21,568 nt of DNA, from IMG/VR virus record IMGVR_UViG_3300008267_000464, positions 1 through 21,568 of that record, one strand, 5' to 3'. The DNA is from a virus. Below, piece after piece: positions 7,134-13,295 of this stretch (its first letter is position 1; each line of letters begins with the position of its first letter). The notes beneath the pieces are model-generated. The model was not told where the DNA came from and did no database searches. It saw only the letters and a list, made by a program, of their open reading frames with translations. A program made the translations under genes and the position numbers.

Positions 7134-9107
7134 ATGAAATTTTTAAAATTAATATTTTTTATATTACTGTATAATATAGGGTATAACCAATATTGTCCCG
7201 CTTTAGGACCTGATCAAATATTGCCTTGTGGTATAGGATCAACAATTTTAACCGCAGATTTAAGTCAATGCTCCGCAGGTGCTAACCCCAATCAAACAAC
7301 AGATTATAGTGTTTTAAACATACCATATGTTGCTCAAACCAACACAGGTACTAATTTAATAATGGTTGATGATTCTCAACAGGGTCCATTTAATATTGGG
7401 TTTAATTTTTGTTTTTTCGGAACAACATATACTCAATTTTATATAGGTTCAAATGGTTGGATTTCATTTAGTGGAGGTCAACCAATTACATTTACCACTC
7501 AAACTATCCCTACTACTAACCCTAATATACCTAAAAATTGTATTATGGGCCCATGGCAAGATTGGCACCCAGGTTTAGGTGGTCAGATTAAATATCAAAC
7601 TGTTGGTGTTGCTCCTTGTAGAAAACTTATTGTTAGTTGGACTAATATGCCTATGTTTAGTTGTACTACTAACCAAGGTACATTTCATATTGTAATTTAT
7701 GAATCTACAAATTATATTGACAATTATATTCAAAATAAACCCGCTTGTTTACAATGGCAAAATGGAACAGCAATACAAGGTATTCATAATAATATAGGTA
7801 CATTAGCAATAACTGTACCTGGTCGTAATTCAACAACTTGGACAGCAACAAATGATGCTTGGAGATGGACCCCATCAGGTCCAACAGTAACTCCAACATT
7901 AACTTGGTTTCAAGTTGGTAACCCAAATCCAATTGGATGGGGTCCTACGATTAATGTAACTCCTCCTGCTGGTGGAGCTCAATATACTTGCCATTTTGTT
8001 TATCCTGTATGTAATGCTGGTTGGTCAACTTGTAATTCTGGAGGTGGTTTAGGGCCTGATACTGTACTTGTTATACCAAATTTATCAATTCCATCAACAG
8101 GACCTATTAATGGATTAGATACAATATGTTATTTAAGTTCAAATGAAACATATAGTGTTCCTTTACAACCTACTTACAACTACTCTTGGAGCACAACAGG
8201 AAACCTAATGTCAGGACAAGGCACAAACCAAATTACAATCGATTTTAGTTCATTCCCTCCAGGTCTTATTTCAAATGCTATTCAAGTAATACCTGAAGAA
8301 AATGGATGTACTGGTTTACCTATTTTATTAGATATTTTTATTTTAAATGTTTTACCTGTAATTGATTCTATAGGACCATTTTGTGAGTATGATGAATTTG
8401 TTACTTTAAATGCATTTCCTGTTGGAGGAATATTTAGTGGTAATGGTATTACAAATAATAATTTTTACCCTGAAAACGCGATAGGAACAAATATAATAAC
8501 TTATACTTATACTCAAAATGGGTGTGTATTTGATACTGCAACTACAGTAATTGTTAATCCTCAACCAACACTTGATTTAATTTCCCCATACAACCCATTT
8601 TATGAAATTTGTGAAGGCGATTCAGTAGTAACTTTATTTAATGCTATTTCTAATTTACCAGGATATAATGAATGGTCATTTATGGATTCAACATACCAAC
8701 AAAATAATCTATCTATTTTATTTGAAAACCCAGGAATATTTCCATTATCAGTAATTCATTATTCTAATGGATGTGCTTCACCTCAACAGCAAACAGTAAT
8801 TACTGTTGCTCGTTGCCCTGAACTTTTATTTTATACTCCAAATTCATTTACTCCTGATGGTGATGAACATAACAACACCTGGAAACCTGTATTTGAAGAT
8901 GGATTTGATCCTTATGATTTTCATGTAGAAGTATATAATCGTTGGGGAGAAATCATATTTGAATCATATAATTATACAGAATATTGGGATGGAACATATA
9001 ATAATTCACCTTGTCCTGTAGGATCATATGTATACAAAATTCAATTTGGATCTAAAGAAAATAGTAATAACCAAATTATAAGCGGAAACATTAATCTTAT
9101 TAAATAG
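7134..9107 (+). CDS. secreted multidomain protein with T9SS type B (gliding-motility-associated) C-terminal sorting domain
   Basis: A 657-residue protein. Residues 1-19 form a typical signal peptide: MKFLK, a hydrophobic core of Leu/Ile/Phe, then YNIGYNQ. The following Cys lacks a lipobox. Residues ~87-260 form a beta-rich, Cys- and Trp-rich domain with IGFNFCFFG and GSNGWISF, a pattern common in Bacteroidota surface proteins. Residues ~322-389 resemble a PKD-like domain, and ~413-476 a second repeat of the GGIFSGNGI...ITYTYTQNGC type. Residues ~566-657 are the sorting domain: TPNSFTPDGDEHNN, VEVYNRWGEIIFES, WDGTYNNSPCPVGSYVYKI and a final strand. In Bacteroidota, type B domains such as that of SprB direct export across the outer membrane by T9SS and surface attachment with a PorP/SprF-like partner. 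A virion protein would not need a signal peptide. The gene is therefore likely expressed and displayed by the infected cell. It has its own terminator upstream and host-type promoter, like a moron. Confidence 0.88.
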   Translation: MKFLKLIFFILLYNIGYNQYCPALGPDQILPCGIGSTILTADLSQCSAGANPNQTTDYSVLNIPYVAQTNTGTNLIMVDDSQQGPFNIGFNFCFFGTTYTQFYIGSNGWISFSGGQPITFTTQTIPTTNPNIPKNCIMGPWQDWHPGLGGQIKYQTVGVAPCRKLIVSWTNMPMFSCTTNQGTFHIVIYESTNYIDNYIQNKPACLQWQNGTAIQGIHNNIGTLAITVPGRNSTTWTATNDAWRWTPSGPTVTPTLTWFQVGNPNPIGWGPTINVTPPAGGAQYTCHFVYPVCNAGWSTCNSGGGLGPDTVLVIPNLSIPSTGPINGLDTICYLSSNETYSVPLQPTYNYSWSTTGNLMSGQGTNQITIDFSSFPPGLISNAIQVIPEENGCTGLPILLDIFILNVLPVIDSIGPFCEYDEFVTLNAFPVGGIFSGNGITNNNFYPENAIGTNIITYTYTQNGCVFDTATTVIVNPQPTLDLISPYNPFYEICEGDSVVTLFNAISNLPGYNEWSFMDSTYQQNNLSILFENPGIFPLSVIHYSNGCASPQQQTVITVARCPELLFYTPNSFTPDGDEHNNTWKPVFEDGFDPYDFHVEVYNRWGEIIFESYNYTEYWDGTYNNSPCPVGSYVYKIQFGSKENSNNQIISGNINLIK

Positions 9108-9111
9108 ACTA

Positions 9112-9127
9112 ATATTTATAATTATAT
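9112..9127 (+). promoter_or_regulatory. putative late promoter motif, copy 5, abutting a start codon
   Basis: ATATTTATAATTATAT; its last bases overlap the ATG at 9126. If transcription starts the usual distance downstream, the mRNA for the 123-aa gene would be leaderless or nearly so. Confidence 0.55.
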
Positions 9128-9497
9128 GAAACTAGATAGTTTACGTACTTTAGTTAAAGAGGAGCTTAGTAAGCGACTAAATGAAGAATACCAAGATAAA
9201 TTTAAAATGGTAGGTATGCTCATTACTAACATTAAAAAACGCCCTCAAAAAGAAATATTCTCCGATATTCGCTCTATTCCAGGTATTACAGTAGCATCTG
9301 TAAAAGAACCTATGGAATATGCTGAACAGGATACTGAAAAATTCCAATCAATATTAACTGTTAAAGTTGATGGTTATCCTTGGATTGCTTCTAGTGGATT
9401 TGATCGTTCAAAAATGGAAGATATACGCAAAGCAATATTAAAAGTAGAAGGAGTATTATCATATAATGTAAGTTCTGATAATATTTCTACTCTTTAA
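9126..9497 (+). CDS. small protein of possible ferredoxin-like fold, unknown function
   Basis: A 123-residue protein. Residues 1-20 are a charged helix (MKLDSLRTLVKEELSKRLNEE). The rest reads as a beta-alpha-beta, beta-alpha-beta arrangement: FKMVGMLITNI, a helix around EIFSDIRSIPG, the strand ITVASVKEP, then SILTVKVDGYPW, a helix around MEDIRKAILKVEG and the strand VLSYNVSS. The paired IRxIPGI and xxxVEGVLSYNV helices followed by strands suggest a ferredoxin-like or ACT-like fold. It opens the baseplate block after the T9SS gene. No known family is recognised. It may be a minor virion or assembly protein because of its late-type promoter and neighbours. Confidence 0.65.
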   Translation: MKLDSLRTLVKEELSKRLNEEYQDKFKMVGMLITNIKKRPQKEIFSDIRSIPGITVASVKEPMEYAEQDTEKFQSILTVKVDGYPWIASSGFDRSKMEDIRKAILKVEGVLSYNVSSDNISTL

Positions 9498-9498
9498 T

Positions 9499-9507
9499 AT
9501 ATTTATA
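9499..9507 (+). promoter_or_regulatory. putative late promoter motif, copy 6 (core only)
   Basis: Only the core ATATTTATA is kept, followed by TAAGATAATAAG in place of the usual ATAAAAT. It is 30 bases before the ATG at 9538, the longest leader of the set, so it is a weaker call. Confidence 0.5.
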
Positions 9508-9537
9508 TAAGATAATAAGTTATAATAAATAAAAATT

Positions 9538-10266
9538 ATGAGTGAATTTAAGTTACCAACTGAAACCATTGAATTACCTTCTAAAGGTTTACTTTATCCT
9601 GAAGATTCTGAATTAGCAAAAGGTGTTATTGAAATGAAATACATGACTGCTAAAGAAGAAGATATTCTTACTAATCAATCATATATTAAAAATGGTACTG
9701 TATTAGATAAATTAATGAAATCATTAATTGTGTCTAAAATTAACTACGATGATTTATTAATTGGTGATAAAAATGCAATTATGGTTGCATCTCGTATTTT
9801 AGGTTATGGTAGTGAATATACTTTTGAATATGGTGGTGAAGAATATACTGTAGATTTAACTACATTAGATAATAAACAATTAAATGAAGAATTATTTACT
9901 TCCCGTATAAATGATTTTACTTTTACTTTACCCAAATCAAAAAATACAATTACATTTAAACTTTTAAGTCATAAAGACGAACAAGATATTAATCGTGAAT
10001 TAGAAGGCTTAAAAAAAATAAATAAAGACGCATCCCCTGAACTTTCAACCCGATTAAAATACATAATCACCTCAGTTGGAGGAGAACGAGATAAAAAAAT
10101 AGTTCGAGATTTTGTAGATAACTATCTACTTGCTCAAGACTCAAGAGCATTAAGAGAATATGTTCGCGAGATTCAACCCGATGTTGATCTAACTTTTTTT
10201 CCCAACGGCAGTAGCGATAGAGTCTCTCTCCCAATTGGGCTTAAGTTTTTTTGGCCTGACTTATAA
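9538..10266 (+). CDS. baseplate hub assembly protein, T4 gp26-like
   Basis: A 242-residue protein (T4 gp26: 208). It has the signature blocks of the gp26-like baseplate family of T4-type phages: ELPSKGLLYP at residues 12-21, IEMKYMTAKEEDILTNQSYIKNGTVLDKLM around 31-60, DDLLIGDKNAIMVASRILGYG around 71-91, and a C-terminal PIGLKFFWPDL. The protein is thought to act in hub or baseplate assembly and sits, as in T4, shortly before the tape-measure gene. The last ~25 codons overlap another open frame that continues for about 100 residues. The stop at 10264-10266 is preceded by a run of seven T (10246-10252) that could support a +1 slip into that frame, giving a longer minor product. Confidence 0.8.
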   Translation: MSEFKLPTETIELPSKGLLYPEDSELAKGVIEMKYMTAKEEDILTNQSYIKNGTVLDKLMKSLIVSKINYDDLLIGDKNAIMVASRILGYGSEYTFEYGGEEYTVDLTTLDNKQLNEELFTSRINDFTFTLPKSKNTITFKLLSHKDEQDINRELEGLKKINKDASPELSTRLKYIITSVGGERDKKIVRDFVDNYLLAQDSRALREYVREIQPDVDLTFFPNGSSDRVSLPIGLKFFWPDL

Positions 10267-10549
10267 TGTAGCCCCTCAAGTTCGAGCTAATTTATTCAAA
10301 CAAATCCATGAAATAGTTTTCCACGGAAATGGTGGATATGACTGGAATACAGTCTATAACATGCCTATTTGGCTTCGTAAATATACTTTTAATGAAATTA
10401 AAAATTATTATGAAGAACAAAAAGATGCTGCTGAAGGAAAACAAAATAGTGGTGGAAGACAAACCATAATTGGCTCAGATGGTAAAGTAAAAGTCCCTGA
10501 ATTACTTCAAAAAGTTAAAAATACCAAAAAACCACCTAAATACAGCTAA
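10235..10549 (+). CDS. gp26-overlapping ORF upstream of the tape measure (possible frameshift extension)
   Basis: The frame is open from 10193 to the TAA at 10547-10549 and overlaps the end of the gp26-like gene in the +1 frame. The only early start is a TTG at 10235; the first ATG in frame is at 10361, inside what looks like the conserved core (LFKQIHEIVFHGNGGYDWNTVYNMPIWLRKYTFNEI). A compact helical body is followed by a charged tail with KKPPKYS. All other confident genes here start with ATG, so independent initiation at TTG is doubtful. The arrangement (a chaperone-like gene, an overlapping short frame, then the tape measure) resembles the G/GT tail-chaperone pair of phage lambda and relatives, where the second part is made only by ribosomal frameshifting. 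A product from frameshift at 10246-10252 would be about 336 residues. Confidence 0.65.
   Translation: MGLSFFGLTYNVAPQVRANLFKQIHEIVFHGNGGYDWNTVYNMPIWLRKYTFNEIKNYYEEQKDAAEGKQNSGGRQTIIGSDGKVKVPELLQKVKNTKKPPKYS
10246..10252 (+). other. candidate +1 frameshift site (T7 run)
   Basis: The gp26 frame reads AAG TTT TTT TGG here. Moving Phe tRNA one base forward within the seven T gives perfect re-pairing and continues GGC CTG ACT into the 10235-10549 frame, just 11 bases before the gp26 stop. A second T7 run at 10194-10200, followed by CCC, also permits +1 re-pairing (TTT to TTC). No supporting stem-loop was evident by eye. Confidence 0.4.
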
Positions 10550-10570
10550 AAATATTGAACTTCAATATTT
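10550..10570 (+). repeat. 21-base palindrome overlapping the tape-measure promoter
   Basis: AAATATTGAA (10550-10559) and TTCAATATTT (10561-10570) are perfect inverted arms around one base. The right arm runs into the late-promoter motif (10565-10580). It may be an operator-like site or a chance product of AT-richness. Confidence 0.55.
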
Positions 10571-10580
10571 ATAACAAAAT
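10565..10580 (+). promoter_or_regulatory. putative late promoter motif, copy 7
   Basis: ATATTTATAACAAAAT, identical to copy 1 of the fibre gene, again 6 bases before an ATGG start. Confidence 0.65.
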
Positions 10581-10586
10581 ACCTAA

Positions 10587-12959
10587 ATGGCTGACGCAAA
10601 CGACAAAAGAAAAGAGATAGAAGCTCAAATTAATAAACTTAGTGGGGATACTGCTAAGCGTTATAGAGAACTACTTAGTATTTTAGTTCAAAACAATGCT
10701 GCTCTTTCTGAGTTTGATGAACTTCTTATAGATGTTAATAATAGAACAGAAGCTTTATCTGAAGGGTTTGGAAGTATTGAAAGTCAATTAAATGGTATAG
10801 TTAATGAATTAAAAAGTGCTAATTCTTCTTCTAAAGACATAACTAAAACATTTTCTAATTTACGATCTGTTGCTCAAAAATTAAAATATGATCAACAAGG
10901 AATAACCGATCTAAATAAAGATCAATTAAAAAAAGAAAAATCTAGAATTAAAATTCTTCAAGATCAGTTAAAAGTTCTAGCAAAACAAGCCCAAGAGAAA
11001 AAAATTGCCGGGGAGGCACTTACTGAACAAGAAGAAGCCGCCGCCGCCGCATATAATGCCCAAAAAGATCAATTTAGTGTTATAGAAGATATAAATGCTT
11101 TACTTGATGAGAGAATTAAACAAGAAAACATAATTAATGCTAGATTAGGTGTTACAGGAACTTTACTTACTGGAATGAGTAAAATTCCTATAGTAGGTCC
11201 TCTTCTTAAAACAAATGAAGCATTAGATGATGCTAGAGAAAAAGCAAAAGCTGGAGGTAATGCTTTTCAAGTAATGGGCACTGGATTAACCAGTATGGCT
11301 AAAGGGTTTGCTTCTTCATTTGCTGATCCATTAGTATCTATAGGTTTAATTGTAAAGGCATTTAAATTTTTATTAGATTTAGGATTTAAAGTAGATAAAA
11401 CCCAAACAGAACTAGCTAAATCATTTAACCTTTCAGCTAGTAGTTCTGAAAGGATGTATCAAAGTTTTAATGATATTCAAGCTTCAGGCAAACCATTAGA
11501 AAAAAATCTAGAAAAATCTTTACTTAATACTACTCGTATGGCTGAAGCAGCCAATGAGTTAGGGCAAGCATTTGAAGGAGTTTTAATTCCAACTCGATCT
11601 CAAATTGAAAACCAAATTATTCTCACCAAAGAAATAGGACTTTCAGTTGAAGAAGCCAATGAATTACAAAAGTTAGCTTTCCAGAATGGAATGACAACAA
11701 GTGATATTACCCAAGAAGTATTATCTCAAACTAAAGCATACCGAGATCAAACAGGGGTACAACTTAGTAATAAAAAAATATTACAAGATGTTTCTAAAAT
11801 TACTGGTCAATTACGTTTACAATATGGAAATAATGTTAAACAATTAACTGCCGCTGTAATTCAAGCTAATAAGTTAGGATTTTCTTTAGAACAAACTAAA
11901 AAAATAACTGAAGGTTTATTAAATTTTGAAGAATCCATTGAAAATGAACTTTCAGCTGAATTATTAATCAATCGAGATCTTAATTTAGAGCGGGCACGTT
12001 TACTTGCTTTAAATGGAAAATCGGCTGAAGCTGCTGCCGAATTAGCCAATCAAATGGGCGGTTCCGCTGAATTTTCTAAATTAAATGTTATTCAACAAGA
12101 ACAATTAGCTAAAGCACTAGGAATGAGTGCAGATGAATTAGCTAATTCTATGATTTATCAAGAACAATTATCTAGTTTAGGAGCAACTCAACAACAACAA
12201 ATTAAAGATCAAATAGCTGAATTAGAAAAACAAGGTAGATTAGAAGAAGCCCAACAACTTCAAAGAGATATAGCTAATGGAACGGCTGCTGAAGAAGCAT
12301 TACATAGAATAGATGAACAAACTAAATTTAATGAGTCTATTGAAAAGTTAAAAATGATGTTAGCTGATATAGTTGACGGACCTGCTCAAAATTTAGCCAA
12401 ATGGATTACATCTTTAGTTGAAAATGCTAATGCTTTAAAAGCTGCAGTTTATACTATAGCTGGCTCTTTTGCATCTATTAAACTTGGAGGACTCTTACTT
12501 AATTTAGCTAGTATGGCTGGAATAACAGGAACTGCAGCAGCTGGTGCTCTTACATGGGCAGGTGCTATTACATTAGGATTAGGATTAATAGGAATAGTAG
12601 CAGCTGTAGCAACCGCTATGGGGGCTTTTGAATCTAGTAAAAAAGAAGCAGCACAAGTTCCCCAAACATCTCCTCCTCAAGTAGCATATGCTTCTGGTGG
12701 TATAGTTGGAGGTAATTCAACTGCTGGAGATAATGTATCTATCCGAGCTAATTCAGGTGAAATGATATTAAATAGAACTCAACAAGCTAAATTATTTAGC
12801 ATGATTAATGGTGGAGGTGGAGGAGGAAATTCTCAAATAACTGTTAATACTGTATTAGATGGTAAAATATTAGCCACTGCTGTAGCCGAACATGGAGAAA
12901 AAAGAAATCCTGGTTTATTAGGTGGTGAAAGAAGATTAAATAATAGAAATCCTCAATAA
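10587..12959 (+). CDS. tail tape measure protein
   Basis: A 790-residue protein, helical for most of its length. Residues 1-170 are rich in coiled-coil heptads, with Lys/Glu/Gln and Ala. Two hydrophobic stretches follow, at ~230-268 and ~620-680 (Ala/Gly/Ile/Leu-rich, including GLGLIGIVAAVATAMG). The C-terminal ~90 residues carry the motif ASGGIVGGNSTAGDNVSIRANSGEMILN (from residue 702), which recurs at the C-termini of tape-measure proteins, and then a Gly-rich linker (GGGGGG). It is the largest protein of the gp26-tape block and lies where T4 has gp29. Tape measures set tail length and are later ejected. At about 0.15 nm per residue, 790 residues would suit a tail of roughly 120 nm, longer than T4 (gp29 is 590 residues). 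The hydrophobic parts may insert into the host membrane. Confidence 0.85.
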   Translation: MADANDKRKEIEAQINKLSGDTAKRYRELLSILVQNNAALSEFDELLIDVNNRTEALSEGFGSIESQLNGIVNELKSANSSSKDITKTFSNLRSVAQKLKYDQQGITDLNKDQLKKEKSRIKILQDQLKVLAKQAQEKKIAGEALTEQEEAAAAAYNAQKDQFSVIEDINALLDERIKQENIINARLGVTGTLLTGMSKIPIVGPLLKTNEALDDAREKAKAGGNAFQVMGTGLTSMAKGFASSFADPLVSIGLIVKAFKFLLDLGFKVDKTQTELAKSFNLSASSSERMYQSFNDIQASGKPLEKNLEKSLLNTTRMAEAANELGQAFEGVLIPTRSQIENQIILTKEIGLSVEEANELQKLAFQNGMTTSDITQEVLSQTKAYRDQTGVQLSNKKILQDVSKITGQLRLQYGNNVKQLTAAVIQANKLGFSLEQTKKITEGLLNFEESIENELSAELLINRDLNLERARLLALNGKSAEAAAELANQMGGSAEFSKLNVIQQEQLAKALGMSADELANSMIYQEQLSSLGATQQQQIKDQIAELEKQGRLEEAQQLQRDIANGTAAEEALHRIDEQTKFNESIEKLKMMLADIVDGPAQNLAKWITSLVENANALKAAVYTIAGSFASIKLGGLLLNLASMAGITGTAAAGALTWAGAITLGLGLIGIVAAVATAMGAFESSKKEAAQVPQTSPPQVAYASGGIVGGNSTAGDNVSIRANSGEMILNRTQQAKLFSMINGGGGGGNSQITVNTVLDGKILATAVAEHGEKRNPGLLGGERRLNNRNPQ

Positions 12960-12963
12960 CACA

Positions 12964-12979
12964 ATATTTATAATAAAAT
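12964..12979 (+). promoter_or_regulatory. putative late promoter motif, copy 8
   Basis: ATATTTATAATAAAAT, identical to copies 2 and 4. It is 9 bases before the ATG of the 98-aa gene, and probably drives the genes that follow, since no further full motif is seen before 19585. Confidence 0.7.
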
Positions 12980-12988
12980 AAAATTACT

Positions 12989-13285
12989 ATGGGACTATAT
13001 GACATGCTAACAACTCAGGGTTCTTCATTAACTGCTTATAATGGAACAACCCCACCAATTAACCCACTTGCAACTCAGCAATCAAAATTACATGCTAATG
13101 GTGATCAACCTGGTTATTCATTAGATGGTGCTAATGCTACATTAGTAAATGGCCAGTATAATGCTTATTTAGATGGTGTAGGTAACCAAATTCCACAACC
13201 TTCATTACTAGACACAAATGGAATTGTACCGCCAGTATCACCTGGTGGACAAGGTTTACCTTATTTGAATAATTTACCCCAATAA
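12989..13285 (+). CDS. small protein in baseplate block, unknown function
   Basis: A 98-residue protein rich in Asn, Gly, Pro and Leu (GYSLDGANATLVNGQYNAYLDGVGNQIPQPSLLDTNG), without evident helices or a signal peptide. The short Tyr-Leu-Asp-Gly-type turns suggest a mostly extended, virion-bound protein. It starts MGLYDMLTTQGS; the following baseplate gene starts MGLITLLTDPGS, so the two may share an N-terminal motif (MGL-x2-LLT-x2-GS) that would suit docking to the same partner. That similarity is short and could be chance. It is first in the operon 12989-19585. Confidence 0.65.
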   Translation: MGLYDMLTTQGSSLTAYNGTTPPINPLATQQSKLHANGDQPGYSLDGANATLVNGQYNAYLDGVGNQIPQPSLLDTNGIVPPVSPGGQGLPYLNNLPQ

Positions 13286-13295
13286 TTAAACATGT

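Noticed and set aside
7705-7932. Antisense frame in the T9SS gene, rich in Leu.
   Set aside because: The + frame is continuous and domain-rich here; the antisense product has no recognisable features.
7134-9107. The large protein as a tail fibre or receptor-binding virion protein.
   Set aside because: It has a signal peptide and a T9SS sorting domain and uses a different promoter type from the tail genes, so export from the host cell fits better.
11861-12049. Antisense 62-codon frame in the tape-measure gene.
   Set aside because: Short, no regulatory signals, opposite to a strongly supported gene.
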